DNA from: Streptomyces lydicus
GTDB taxonomy: Bacteria; Actinomycetota; Actinomycetes; Streptomycetales; Streptomycetaceae
Length of the DNA: 64,000 nucleotides
Reading direction: 5' to 3'
NCBI RefSeq assembly: GCF_001729485.1
Contig: NZ_CP017157.1
Span: forward strand, 248,001-312,000
Both the position numbers and the translations under genes were made by a program. Below, piece after piece: positions 1 through 8,388 of the stretch. The notes beneath the pieces are model-generated. The model saw nothing but the letters and a program-made list of their open reading frames with translations. It had not been told where the DNA came from and made no database searches. The first letter of the stretch is position 1, and the number at the start of each line of letters is the position of its first letter.

Positions 1-1
1 C

Positions 2-751
2 GAGGTCCTCACCCATCTCCAGCACCCGCTCTCCGACGACCCCGGCGAGATGGTCTTCCTGGTCACCACCCAGGTCATGGAGCTGTGGTTCACGGTCATC
101 GTGCACGAGTGGCGGACCGCGGCCGAGGCACTGCGCCGCGACGACCTGCCGGTGGCGATGGAGGCGCTGCGCCGCTCGACCTACGAGCTGGAGGCGCTGA
201 ACGCCGCCTGGAAGCCGCTCGCCAAGCTGACGCCGGCGCAGTTCAACGCCTACCGCAGCGCGCTCGGCGAGGGCTCCGGATTCCAGTCCGCGATGTACCG
301 CCGGCTGGAGTTCCTGCTGGGTGAGAAGTCCGCGTCCATGCTGGTGCCGCACCGTGGCGCGCCCCGTGAGCACGCGGAGCTGGAGAAGGCCCTGCAGGAG
401 CCGAGCCTGTGGGACGAGGTGCTGCGGCTGCTCGCCCGTCGCGGCTACGCCGTCCCCGAGGCCGTGCTGCGACGGGACCCGTCGCTGCGTTACGAGCCGG
501 ACCCGGCCGTCGAGGCCGCCTGGGCCGAGGTCTACACCGGCCCGCAGGACTCCGAGCTGGTCCGGCTCGGCGAGGCGCTGACCGATGTCGCCGAACTCGT
601 CTGGCGCTGGCGCAACGACCATCTGGTCGCGACCAGGCGGGCCATGGGGGCGAAGATGGGAACCGGCGGCTCCGCGGGCGTGGCCTGGCTGGAGAAGCGG
701 GCCCGCAAAAACGTCTTCCCCGAGCTCTGGACGGCGCGCAGCCATGTCTGA
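2..751 (+). CDS. kynA: Tryptophan 2,3-dioxygenase, 5'-truncated by the window edge
   Basis: Heme enzyme that opens the indole ring of L-tryptophan to give N-formylkynurenine, the first step of the kynurenine pathway; cytosolic. The frame is open from the first bases of the window, so the true start lies upstream and about 250 codons are present. Family signatures are visible: SGFQSAMYRRLEFLLG in the central substrate/heme region and, near the C-terminus, WRWRNDH followed by MGTGGSAGVAWL, the conserved tail of bacterial TDO. The stop overlaps the next start by 8 nt, so kynA and kynU are probably translationally coupled. Seen: motifs and overlap. Known: the reaction. The call is secure; only the N-terminus is missing. 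Confidence 0.95.
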   Translation, partial: EVLTHLQHPLSDDPGEMVFLVTTQVMELWFTVIVHEWRTAAEALRRDDLPVAMEALRRSTYELEALNAAWKPLAKLTPAQFNAYRSALGEGSGFQSAMYRRLEFLLGEKSASMLVPHRGAPREHAELEKALQEPSLWDEVLRLLARRGYAVPEAVLRRDPSLRYEPDPAVEAAWAEVYTGPQDSELVRLGEALTDVAELVWRWRNDHLVATRRAMGAKMGTGGSAGVAWLEKRARKNVFPELWTARSHV

Positions 752-2054
752 GACCCCCTACACCCCGGGTGTCCCCGGGACCGCCGATGCCGCCGGGTCC
801 CTCGGGGAGCGTCCGTTCGCGGGCCGCGCCCGGGAGCTGGACGCCGCCGATCCGCTCGCCGCGCTCCGTGACCGCTTCGTCCTCGACACGGTGACCGACC
901 CGGCGACCGGCCTGCCGGACGTCTACCTCGACGGCAACTCCCTGGGCGTGCTGCCCCGCACGGTGCCCGACCGGATCGCCGACGTCCTCCACCGCGAGTG
1001 GGGCGAGCTGCGCATCCGCTCCTGGACCGAATCCGGCTGGTGGACCGCGCCCGAGCGGGTCGGCGACAAGATCGCGCCGCTGATCGGCGCGGGCCCGGGC
1101 CGGGTGGTGGTCGGCGACTCGACCAGCGTGAACATCTTCAAGGCCGTGGTCGGCGGCGTCCGCATGGCCGGGAAGGGCTGCACGGAGATCCTGGTCGACG
1201 CCACGACCTTCCCGACCGACGGCTACATCGCCCGGTCCGCGGCCCGGATGACCGGTCTCGCGGTGCGGCCGGTGGAGCCCGCGCGGATAGCCGACGAGGT
1301 CACCGAGCGCACCGCGCTGGCGCTGGTCAACCACGTCGACTACCGCACCGGCGCGCTCAACGACCTGCCCGGCATCACCCACGCCCTGCACTCCGCGGGG
1401 GCGCTCGCGGTCTGGGACCTGTGCCACAGCGCGGGCGCGCTGCCGGTCGGCCTGGACGCCCACCACGTCGACCTGGCCGTCGGCTGCACGTACAAGTACC
1501 TCAACGGCGGGCCGGGCTCGCCGGCCTTCCTGTACGTCCGCGAGAGCCTCCAGGAGCGGTTCGAGTCGCCGCTGCCCGGCTGGAACTCGCACGCCGAGCC
1601 GTTCGCCATGGACCCCTCGTACGCCCCCGCGGACGGCGTCCTGCGCGGCCGCGTCGGCACCCCCGACATCCTGTCGCTGCTCGCGCTGGAGGCCGCGCTG
1701 GAGGTCTGGGACGGGGTCGCCATCGAGGACGTACGGACCAAGAGCCTGGCCCTGACGGACTTCTTCCTGGAGTGCGTGGCCGGGTACGTACCGGCCGGCC
1801 GGGCCCGTGCGGTCACGCCGCAGGACCACCGGCGGCGCGGCAGCCAGGTGTCGCTGCGCTGCTCCGGGGCGGGCGAGGTGATGGACGAGCTGATCCGGCG
1901 CGGGGTGGTCGGCGACTTCCGCCACCCCGACGTGCTGCGGTTCGGCTTCACCCCGCTCTACACCTCCTTCGCGGACGCGGAGCGGGCGGCGTGGGTGCTC
2001 GGCGAGGTGCTGGGGGCGCTGCCCGAGGTGGGACCGGCGGTGGCCGGCGGGTGA
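744..2054 (+). CDS. kynU: Kynureninase
   Basis: PLP-dependent hydrolase that cleaves kynurenine to anthranilate and alanine. The product is 436 aa, a normal length. YLDGNSLGVLP near residue 60 is the kynureninase N-terminal signature, DLCHSAGALPV carries the PLP-contacting Asp region, and CTYKYLNGGPGSPAF carries the Schiff-base lysine. The ATG at 744 lies inside the last codons of kynA (8-nt overlap); an upstream in-frame extension is only read-through of kynA in another frame. The stop TGA shares bases with the GTG of the next gene, so three coupled genes turn tryptophan into anthranilate. Anthranilate may feed secondary metabolism or tryptophan resynthesis (inference). Confidence 0.95.
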   Translation: MSETPYTPGVPGTADAAGSLGERPFAGRARELDAADPLAALRDRFVLDTVTDPATGLPDVYLDGNSLGVLPRTVPDRIADVLHREWGELRIRSWTESGWWTAPERVGDKIAPLIGAGPGRVVVGDSTSVNIFKAVVGGVRMAGKGCTEILVDATTFPTDGYIARSAARMTGLAVRPVEPARIADEVTERTALALVNHVDYRTGALNDLPGITHALHSAGALAVWDLCHSAGALPVGLDAHHVDLAVGCTYKYLNGGPGSPAFLYVRESLQERFESPLPGWNSHAEPFAMDPSYAPADGVLRGRVGTPDILSLLALEAALEVWDGVAIEDVRTKSLALTDFFLECVAGYVPAGRARAVTPQDHRRRGSQVSLRCSGAGEVMDELIRRGVVGDFRHPDVLRFGFTPLYTSFADAERAAWVLGEVLGALPEVGPAVAGG

Positions 2055-2824
2055 GTGCCGCGGACGAGGAGACGGCGCTGCTGGGGCTCGCCCCGGTGGC
2101 GCCGGACCGCACGACGGCCTACGGGCCGCACCCGGACCAGGTCGTGGACCTGTACGGGCCGCGGCCGGAAGGCGGCGCGGGGGCGGCGGCCTCCGGGCCG
2201 CTGGTCGTGCTGCTGCACGGTGGCTTCTGGCGCGCGGCCTACGACCGCCGCCACCTGTCGCCGCTGGCCGCCGCGCTGGCCGGGCAGGGGCTGCCGGTCG
2301 CGCTCGCCGAGTACCGCAGGGTCGGCGCGGGCGGCGGCGCTCCGCGCACCTTCGAGGACGTGGCGGCGGCGGTCGAGGCGGCGGCGGGCGACCGCCGCCG
2401 GGACGTGGTGCTGGTCGGGCACTCGGCGGGCGGGCACCTCGCGCTGCTCGCCGCCGCCCGGCCCGGCACCCCGGTGCGCCGGGTGATCGCCGTCTCGCCG
2501 GTCGCCGACCTCGCGCGCGCCCACGAACTGGGCCTGAGCGACGGGGCGGTGGCCGAGCTCCTCGGCACCGGCCCCGGCTTCGCCGCGCGGCTGGCCGCCG
2601 CCGACCCGGTCCGCCACCCGCCCGTGGGTGTCCCGGTCACGATCCTGCACGGCACCGACGACCCGGACGTCCCGCCGGACCTCTCCCGCCGCTACGCCGC
2701 CGCGAGCCCGGAAACCACCACGTTGCGCGAGCTGCCCGGCGTGGGCCACTACGCGCCGGTCACACCCGGTACGCCGGGCTTCGCCGCGCTCCTCGCCCTG
2801 CTGCGCCCACCGCGTAGTACTTGA
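2051..2824 (+). CDS. kynB: Alpha/beta hydrolase, probable kynurenine formamidase
   Basis: A 257-aa alpha/beta hydrolase. HGGFW near residue 57 is the oxyanion-hole motif and GHSAGGHLA near residue 120 carries the nucleophilic serine; an Asp in HGTDDPDVP and a His in GVGHYAP complete the triad. HGG[YF]W plus GHSAG[AG]HLA is the pattern of arylformamidases, which hydrolyse N-formylkynurenine to kynurenine. GTG 2051 overlaps the kynU stop (GTGA), so it is the third member of a coupled kyn operon and supplies the missing middle step. The formamidase role is inferred from context and family pattern. Another esterase activity is possible, because the cyclase-fold KynB is a different, unrelated family. 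Confidence 0.75.
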   Translation: MSAADEETALLGLAPVAPDRTTAYGPHPDQVVDLYGPRPEGGAGAAASGPLVVLLHGGFWRAAYDRRHLSPLAAALAGQGLPVALAEYRRVGAGGGAPRTFEDVAAAVEAAAGDRRRDVVLVGHSAGGHLALLAAARPGTPVRRVIAVSPVADLARAHELGLSDGAVAELLGTGPGFAARLAAADPVRHPPVGVPVTILHGTDDPDVPPDLSRRYAAASPETTTLRELPGVGHYAPVTPGTPGFAALLALLRPPRST

Positions 2825-2891
2825 GACGGAGGTTCACAGATCCCCACTGGTGAGGACGCCTCCGGTTCGTCGTTTGCTTACCGTTGTCAGC

Positions 2892-4259
2892 GTGAACCAG
2901 ACGACCCAGACGCAGAGCACTCTGCGCTCAGAGGCCCGGATAGCCCACGGGGCGTTCCACCGACTGCGCCAGGACCTGATCGTCGACGCCTTCGCCTTCC
3001 GCCCGATGCCGCCGCTGGAGGACGCGAAGGTGTCGCGGTGGGTGCCCTGGCTGCCGGAGCGGATCCGTCGCGGGGTCCGCTGGCTGCCGCACTGCGCCGT
3101 CGGCTTCTTCGCGGCCTGCGTCTTCCTGGCCTGCTTCAGCCTGGGCTACGAGACCGGCCCGGTGCGCGGCCTGCTGAGCGTCGGCTTCGCCGTGATGATC
3201 GCCGCCGGGCCGGCGCTCACGCTGTTGCGTCCGGTGGGTGCCTACTGGCTGTCGCTGGCGGCGTTCGTGCTGTCGGTGTTCGGCAACGCGTTGATCTCTT
3301 CGTACGCCAGCGCCTTCAGCGGCGGCTCCTTCATGACGCTGCTGGCCGTGATGACGCTCGTGGTGCTGCGCACCCGGCCGCGGCTGGCGGTGGAGATGTG
3401 GCTGGTCACCTTCGCGGTGGCGGCCGTCGTGACCACGCTCATCGGGCGGAATGTCGGTGACCTGCCGCCGGTGGCGGTCTTCAGCGGCGTGGTGCTGATC
3501 TCCGCCGCCGCCGTCCGGGCCTGGCGCGAGGAGCGCCGGCAGGTCGTCGAGACCCTGACGGCCTCCGCCGAGGAGCGCTCCCGGCGCACGCTCCTGGAGG
3601 AGCGCGCCACGATCGCCCGTGAGCTGCACGACGTGGTCGCCCACCACATGTCGGTCATCGCGATCCAGGCCGAGGCCGCCCCGTACCGGGTGGAGAACAC
3701 CCCGCCGGAGCTGGCCACGTCCTTCGCGACGATCCGGGAGAACGCCGTCGCCGCGCTCACCGAACTGCGCCGCATCCTGGGCGTGGTGCGCTCCGAGGAC
3801 CCGGACGCGTTCGCCGAGCGCGACCCGGAGGCCCCGCAGCCGACGCTGGCCAGCCTCGAATCGCTGCTCGACAGCGTCCGCGGCGCGGGACTGGTCGTCG
3901 AAGCAGTGATCACGGGGGCGCCCCGGCCGCTGCCGCAGGGCGTGGAGCTGTCCGCCTACCGGATCGTGCAGGAGGGGCTGAGCAACGCGCTGCGCCATTC
4001 GCCGGGCGCCGACGCCCGGGTGGAGATCTCCTACGTGCTGGGCGGCATCGGCCTGCGGATCGTCAACGGCCCGGCGAGCCGGCTGGCCAAGCCGTCCCCG
4101 GGCGCGGGCCACGGGGTGCTGGGCATGCGGGAGCGGGTGCAGATGCTGGGCGGCGAGATGACCGCCGACCACACCGAGGACGGGGGCTTCGAGGTCGCGG
4201 CCTTCATCCCGGTGTCGCAGACGGCCGGGGAGGCCACGTCCGGGGGGAGCAGGTCATGA
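2892..4259 (+). CDS. Sensor histidine kinase, DesK/NarX type
   Basis: Membrane-bound sensor of a two-component system, about 455 aa. The N-terminal half holds about five hydrophobic segments (roughly residues 60-210). It is followed by a HisKA_3 dimerisation helix with the phospho-acceptor His in ARELHDVVAHHMSVIA and a HATPase domain (YRIVQEGLSNALRHS as the N box, GHGVLGMRERV as the G box). GTG 2892 is preferred because a TACCGT hexamer ends 7 nt before it and no ribosome site precedes it, which suggests a leaderless mRNA. Its last four bases overlap the start of the response regulator (ATGA), so the two are one operon. The signal is unknown. Confidence 0.9.
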   Translation: MNQTTQTQSTLRSEARIAHGAFHRLRQDLIVDAFAFRPMPPLEDAKVSRWVPWLPERIRRGVRWLPHCAVGFFAACVFLACFSLGYETGPVRGLLSVGFAVMIAAGPALTLLRPVGAYWLSLAAFVLSVFGNALISSYASAFSGGSFMTLLAVMTLVVLRTRPRLAVEMWLVTFAVAAVVTTLIGRNVGDLPPVAVFSGVVLISAAAVRAWREERRQVVETLTASAEERSRRTLLEERATIARELHDVVAHHMSVIAIQAEAAPYRVENTPPELATSFATIRENAVAALTELRRILGVVRSEDPDAFAERDPEAPQPTLASLESLLDSVRGAGLVVEAVITGAPRPLPQGVELSAYRIVQEGLSNALRHSPGADARVEISYVLGGIGLRIVNGPASRLAKPSPGAGHGVLGMRERVQMLGGEMTADHTEDGGFEVAAFIPVSQTAGEATSGGSRS

Positions 4260-4912
4260 TCCGCGTACTGATCGTTGACGACCAGGTGATGGTCCGCGAG
4301 GGCTTCTCCGTCCTGCTCAACGCCATGCCGGACATCGAGGTCGTCGGCGAGGCGGTGGACGGCCGCCAAGCGGTGCAGAAGGTCGCGGTCCTCAAGCCCG
4401 ACGTGGTGCTGATGGACATCCGGATGCCGGAGATGAACGGCCTGGACGCGACCCGCGAGATCGTCGCGGCGGACGCGGAGGCCAAGGTCCTGGTGCTGAC
4501 CACCTTCGACCTCGACGAGTACGTCTACCAGGCGCTGCGCGCCGGAGCCAGCGGCTTCCTGCTCAAGGACGCCTCGGCCGGCCAGCTCGCCGAGGGCGTG
4601 CGGATCGTCGCCTCCGGCGAGGCGCTGCTCGCCCCCACCGTCACCAAGCGGCTGATCTCGGAGTTCTCCCGTCTGGGCACCCCCAGGGCGCCCGCGCAGG
4701 AGCGCATCGCCGACCTCACCGAGCGCGAGACCGAGGTCCTGGTGCTGGTGGCCCAGGGCCTGTCGAACGGCGAGATCGCCGGACATCTCGTCGTCGCCGA
4801 ATCCACGGTGAAGACCCATGTCAGCCGCATCCTGGTGAAGCTGGGCCTGCGTGACCGGACGCAGGCGGCGGTGTTCGCGTACGAGGCGCGGCTGGTGACG
4901 CCCGGCGGGTGA
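4256..4912 (+). CDS. LuxR/NarL-family response regulator
   Basis: 218-aa DNA-binding partner of the preceding kinase. The receiver domain (residues 1-120) has the acidic pocket in IVDDQ, the phospho-acceptor Asp in PDVVLMDIRMPEMNG, the Thr in VLTTFD and the Lys in LLKDAS. The C-terminal LuxR helix-turn-helix reads LTERETEVLVLVAQGLSNGE and then ESTVKTHVSRILVKLGLRDR. It overlaps the kinase stop by 4 nt. Targets cannot be read from the window; the ABC exporter downstream is on the opposite strand and has its own candidate repressor. A strong hairpin 70 nt after the stop ends the operon. Confidence 0.95.
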   Translation: MIRVLIVDDQVMVREGFSVLLNAMPDIEVVGEAVDGRQAVQKVAVLKPDVVLMDIRMPEMNGLDATREIVAADAEAKVLVLTTFDLDEYVYQALRAGASGFLLKDASAGQLAEGVRIVASGEALLAPTVTKRLISEFSRLGTPRAPAQERIADLTERETEVLVLVAQGLSNGEIAGHLVVAESTVKTHVSRILVKLGLRDRTQAAVFAYEARLVTPGG

Positions 4913-4929
4913 GGTGTGCGGGCGCCCCG

Positions 4930-4950
4930 CCGTCCACAGCCTGTGGACAA
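4930..4950. promoter_or_regulatory. Two inverted DnaA boxes
   Basis: CCGTCCACA (4930-4938) on the plus strand faces TTGTCCACA on the minus strand (4942-4950, read as TGTGGACAA), separated by 3 nt. TTGTCCACA is the preferred Streptomyces DnaA box and CCGTCCACA a near match. The pair also forms an 8+1+8 palindrome, so a hairpin role cannot be excluded. Only two boxes are present, so this is not an origin. It could be a DnaA-binding or titration site near the parS element. Confidence 0.5.
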
Positions 4951-4978
4951 GAGTGCGGGGTCCCGGAGAGCGGCGGGA

Positions 4979-5016
4979 GTACGCCGCCGGAGTCCGCTAC
5001 GGCTCCGGCGGCGTAC
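4979..5016 (+). terminator. Hairpin after the two-component operon
   Basis: A perfect 14-bp inverted repeat with a 10-nt loop begins 66 nt after the response-regulator stop. Arms are GTACGCCGCCGGAG and CTCCGGCGGCGTAC. There is no T-tract, as is common for Streptomyces terminators. Confidence 0.75.
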
Positions 5017-5033
5017 GCAGGGGGCGGCGGTCG

Positions 5034-5055
5034 CGCGGTTTCACGTGAAACCGCG
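5034..5055. promoter_or_regulatory. parS: parS centromere site for ParB
   Basis: GTTTCACGTGAAAC at 5038-5051 is the exact 14-bp core of the Streptomyces parS consensus, extended to a 22-bp perfect palindrome by CGCG/CGCG flanks. It lies in the intergenic gap between convergent genes. ParB binds such sites, which cluster around oriC in Streptomyces, to organise chromosomes at sporulation. I saw no second copy in the window. Confidence 0.85.
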
Positions 5056-5081
5056 ACCGGGCGGGGTGCCGCCGTGCGGGG

Positions 5082-6722
5082 TCAGCCGATGTCGCGCCGC
5101 CGGAAACCGGCGAGGCCGGCGGCGGCGAAGAGGGCGGAGAGCGCCAGCAGCCACACGAACGGGGCCGCGGTGGCCTCGGCGCCGGGGAGCTTGGGCAGAT
5201 GGCTGTAGGGGGAGAGGTCCATCGCCCACTGCGGGAACGCGAGGGCGGGGCCGAGCCAGCCCAGTGCCAGACAGCCGCCGACGACCGCCCACACCGCGGG
5301 GGTCGCCCTGGGCAGCAGGCCGAAGGCGAGGACCGCCACGCCGGTGAGCGTCCAGGCCGCGGGGACCTGGGCGAGGGTCGCGGCCAGCACCGGGCCCAGC
5401 TGCCCGCCGAGGTCGCCGACCGAGAGGCCGTAGCTCACGCCCAGGGCCAGTCCGCCGCAGGCCAGGACGGCGGCGGTGCCGGCGTAGGCGAGGACCAGGT
5501 GGCCGGCGGCCCAGCGGAGCCGGCCCACCGCCCCGGCCAGTACGGGCTCCGCGCGGTCACCGGTCTCCTCGGCCCGCATCCGGAGCACCGCACCTGCCGC
5601 GTAGAGCGAGGCGACCATGCCGAGCATGCCGGCCATCGTGGCCAGGAAGGCGTCGGTCAGCCCCTGCTCACCGCCCATCCGCTCGAAGATCTCCCGGGTC
5701 TGCTGATTGCCGCCGACCAGGTCCGCGGCGCCCTTGGCGATCCCGCCGAAGATCCCGCCCGCACACAGGAAGCCGGCGCTCCAGCCCGCCAGGGTGGCGC
5801 GCTGGAGCCGCCAGGCCAGGCCGGACGGGCCGGCCAGGGTGCGCGGCGCGGCGGCCGGCCCGGGGCGGGCGGGCAGAAAGCTCATCCCCAGGTCGCGGCG
5901 CGCGGTCAGGGCGTACGCGGCGCAGACGGCCACCGCGACCGCCGCGGCGAAGAGCAGCAGGACCCACCAGCGTTCCCGGGCGTACGGGCGGAGGTTCTCC
6001 GCCCAGCCGATCGGCGAGACCCAGGTGAGCGGCGACGAGGAGTCCGCGGTGGCGGCGTCCCCCGCGGCCCGCAGCACGAAGGCCAGGCCGAGGACCGCAC
6101 CGGTCAGCCCCTTGGCCATCCGGGCGCTCTCGGTGAGCTGGGCGGCGACGGCGGCCAGGCCGGCGAAGAGCATGCCGGTGCAGCCGATGACCAGCCCGAG
6201 GGCCAGCGACCCGGTGGCCGGCCGCCCCGACGCGGCGAGGCCCGCGGCGATCAGCGCGGCGAGCACGACGTCGGCGAGCAACGCCGCCAGCAGCGCCGCG
6301 GTCAGCGGCGCGCGGCGGCCGACCATGGCGGCGGAGAGCAGCTCCTGACGGCCCGTCTCCTCCTCCTCGCGGGTGTGCCGGACGACGATCAGCAGACTCA
6401 TCACCGCGGCGAGGACGGCACCGAAGCCGGCCATCCGCCAGGCGACCAGGCCGCCGAGGGAGTCGCTGAGGACCGGCCCGTACAGCGCGCGCATCGAGCC
6501 GTTGGCGTTCATCGAGCCGGCGAGTTCGGCGCGCGCGGCGGCGGTGCCGTACAGCGCCTCGAAGGACGAGCCCATGGCGGCGACGGTCAGCCCCAGGGCC
6601 AGCACCCAGACCGGGATCAGCACCCGGTCGCGGCGCAGCGCGAGCCGCAACAGGGCGCCGGTGCCGGCGAGATGGCGCGGGCCGGCGGCGCGGGCGGGGA
6701 GGTGGGCGGCGGCCGCGGTCAT
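5082..6722 (-). CDS. ABC-2 exporter permease, polyketide-antibiotic exporter type
   Basis: 546-aa integral membrane protein with about 12 hydrophobic segments in two similar halves, the layout of the actinobacterial exporters often annotated as exporter of polyketide antibiotics. Examples are [17 protein letters not shown] near residue 40 and the run of segments after residue 380. It starts 4 nt inside the end of the ATP-binding gene, so the two are coupled and form one transporter. The substrate is unknown; drug or lipid efflux is an inference from family membership. Expression should be controlled by the palindrome upstream of the ATPase gene. Confidence 0.85.
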   Translation of the reverse strand: MTAAAAHLPARAAGPRHLAGTGALLRLALRRDRVLIPVWVLALGLTVAAMGSSFEALYGTAAARAELAGSMNANGSMRALYGPVLSDSLGGLVAWRMAGFGAVLAAVMSLLIVVRHTREEEETGRQELLSAAMVGRRAPLTAALLAALLADVVLAALIAAGLAASGRPATGSLALGLVIGCTGMLFAGLAAVAAQLTESARMAKGLTGAVLGLAFVLRAAGDAATADSSSPLTWVSPIGWAENLRPYARERWWVLLLFAAAVAVAVCAAYALTARRDLGMSFLPARPGPAAAPRTLAGPSGLAWRLQRATLAGWSAGFLCAGGIFGGIAKGAADLVGGNQQTREIFERMGGEQGLTDAFLATMAGMLGMVASLYAAGAVLRMRAEETGDRAEPVLAGAVGRLRWAAGHLVLAYAGTAAVLACGGLALGVSYGLSVGDLGGQLGPVLAATLAQVPAAWTLTGVAVLAFGLLPRATPAVWAVVGGCLALGWLGPALAFPQWAMDLSPYSHLPKLPGAEATAAPFVWLLALSALFAAAGLAGFRRRDIG

Positions 6723-7702
6723 CGGGCGGCCGCCGCGTCACGCCGTACGGCACCGCGCACGTCGTCCTGGTAGTGGCGCAGGAAGAGCTCTTCCAGGGTG
6801 GGCGGGGTGCTGGTGAGGCTGCGGACGCCGGAGTCGGCGAGCGAGCGGAGCACGGCGTCGAGCTTGTCGGTGTCGACCTGCAGCCTGACCCGGTGTCCCC
6901 GGCCGCCAGTGATCGGCTGGACGGCCAGGTCGTGCACCCCGGGCAGCGCGGCCAGCCCTCCCCCGGCTGCCGCCGGGGGGACCCCCGGTGGTCCGGCGAG
7001 TTCGGCGATGACCGAGGTGCGGGTCAGATGCCGCAGCTCCCCCAGGGAACCGGATTCGACGGTCCGCCCCTTGCGGATGATGCTGACGCGGTCGCACAGC
7101 GCCTCGACCTCGGACAGCACATGGCTGGACAGCAGGACCGTGCGGCCCCGGTCGCGCTCCTCGGCCACACAGGTCCGGAAGACCTCCTCCATCAGCGGGT
7201 CGAGGCCGGAGGTCGGCTCGTCGAGGATCAGCAGATCGACGTCGGAGGCGAAGGCGGCGACCAGGGCGACCTTCTGCCGGTTGCCCTTGGAGTACGTCCG
7301 CCCCTTCTTGGTGGGGTCGAGCTCGAACCGCTCCAGCAGCTCGGCCCGGCGCGCGCCGTCGAGTCCGCCGCGCAGCCGCCCGTAGAGGTCGATGACCTCG
7401 CCGCCGGAGAGGTTGCGCCACAGGGTGACATCGCCGGGGACGTAGGCGATGCGGCGGTGCAGCGCGACGGCGTCGTGCCAGGGGTCCTCGCCCAGCAGGC
7501 GGGCGGTGCCGCGGTCGGCGCGGAGCAGGCCCAGCAGGACCCGGATCGTCGTGGACTTCCCGGCGCCGTTGGGGCCGAGGAAGCCGTGCACCTCGCCGGC
7601 CTCGACGGTGAGGTCGAGGCCGTCCAGCGCGTGGGTGCGCCCGAAGGACTTGTGGAGACCGTCCACCTGGATGGCGGGAGCGGAAGCGCATGCCGTGGTC
7701 AT
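6719..7702 (-). CDS. ABC transporter ATP-binding protein
   Basis: 327-aa ATPase partner of the adjacent permease. Walker [10 protein letters not shown] lies near residue 43, the Q-loop region shows as [15 protein letters not shown], the signature is the variant YSKGNRQKV near residue 140, Walker B is [12 protein letters not shown] and the switch His is in [13 protein letters not shown]-terminal extension of about 90 residues follows the nucleotide-binding domain. The Walker/signature set is that of drug-exporter (DrrA-like) ATPases. ATG 7702 lies 13 nt after a TACCGT -10 element, giving a very short leader. The gene is divergent from the MarR-type regulator, across an operator-like palindrome. 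Confidence 0.92.
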   Translation of the reverse strand: MTTACASAPAIQVDGLHKSFGRTHALDGLDLTVEAGEVHGFLGPNGAGKSTTIRVLLGLLRADRGTARLLGEDPWHDAVALHRRIAYVPGDVTLWRNLSGGEVIDLYGRLRGGLDGARRAELLERFELDPTKKGRTYSKGNRQKVALVAAFASDVDLLILDEPTSGLDPLMEEVFRTCVAEERDRGRTVLLSSHVLSEVEALCDRVSIIRKGRTVESGSLGELRHLTRTSVIAELAGPPGVPPAAAGGGLAALPGVHDLAVQPITGGRGHRVRLQVDTDKLDAVLRSLADSGVRSLTSTPPTLEELFLRHYQDDVRGAVRRDAAAAR

Positions 7703-7714
7703 GCTTACGAAGCT

Positions 7715-7743
7715 ACGGTAGTTTCACAAATTTGTGAAGTTAA
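7715..7743 (-). promoter_or_regulatory. Exporter promoter with embedded palindromic operator
   Basis: On the minus strand a -35-like TTAACT (7743-7738) and a -10-like TACCGT (7720-7715) are separated by exactly 17 nt. That spacer holds the perfect 16-bp palindrome TTCACAAATTTGTGAA (7723-7738). A repressor dimer bound here would block polymerase. The likely ligand is the product of the divergent gene at 7797. Confidence 0.65.
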
Positions 7744-7796
7744 GAAACCGTATAAAGTTGGGATGGGAGGTTCTGATCAGGGGAGATGATGCGGAT

Positions 7797-8342
7797 ATGA
7801 GCGAGCAGCAACAGCAGAGCGCGGACCGGACCGACGACACCCGCCAGGACGCCCGCGAGGAGCCCGCGAACGGGGCGCTCACCCAGTTCGTCGAGCGATT
7901 CGCCGCGCAGCTCGTCGACGCCGGCATGCAGCGGATGCCGGCCCGGGTCTTCGCCTGCCTCCTGGCTTCCGACTCCGGGGTGCTGACCTCCGCCGAACTG
8001 AGCGAGCGCCTCCAGGTCAGCCCCGCCGCCGTCTCGGGCGCGGTCCGCTACCTCTCCCAGGTCGACATGGTCAGCCGGGAGCGCGAGCCCGGCTCCCGCC
8101 GCGACCGCTACCGCGTGCACAACGACCAGTGGTACGAGGCGCTGACCCGCCGGGACAACATGCTCACCCGGTGGGAGAACACCCTGCGCGAGGGCGTCAC
8201 CGGCCTCGGCGAGACCACCCCCGCCGGCCGCCGGCTCGCCGAGACGCTCGCCTTCTTCGAATTCATGCAGAAGGAACTCGCCGGCATGCTCCAGCGCTGG
8301 CGCGACCACCGCGACCAGCTGCGCACCGCGTACGACGACTAG
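7797..8342 (+). CDS. MarR/GbsR-family transcriptional regulator
   Basis: 181-aa winged-helix regulator. The helix-turn-helix lies around residues 55-90 (LTSAELSERLQVSPAAVSGAVRYL), followed by the wing (REREPGSRRDRYRVH) and a long C-terminal dimerisation helix region. ATG 7797 is chosen over an upstream in-frame start at 7734 because GGGGAG (7780-7785) lies at proper spacing and the upstream start lies within the operator. It is divergent from an ABC exporter whose promoter contains a perfect palindrome, the usual layout of a local efflux repressor. Ligand and autoregulation are inferred. Confidence 0.88.
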   Translation: MSEQQQQSADRTDDTRQDAREEPANGALTQFVERFAAQLVDAGMQRMPARVFACLLASDSGVLTSAELSERLQVSPAAVSGAVRYLSQVDMVSREREPGSRRDRYRVHNDQWYEALTRRDNMLTRWENTLREGVTGLGETTPAGRRLAETLAFFEFMQKELAGMLQRWRDHRDQLRTAYDD

Positions 8343-8388
8343 GGGGGTCGACCGGCCCCCGCCGCGTGACGGCCGGCCCGGCGGGCGC

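Noticed and set aside
243..1925. Minus-strand open frame opposite kynA and kynU
   Set aside because: Typical GC-rich shadow of two well-supported genes; no motif.
5034..5055. parS palindrome as a transcription terminator
   Set aside because: The core fits the ParB consensus exactly, and a better terminator hairpin exists at 4979-5016.
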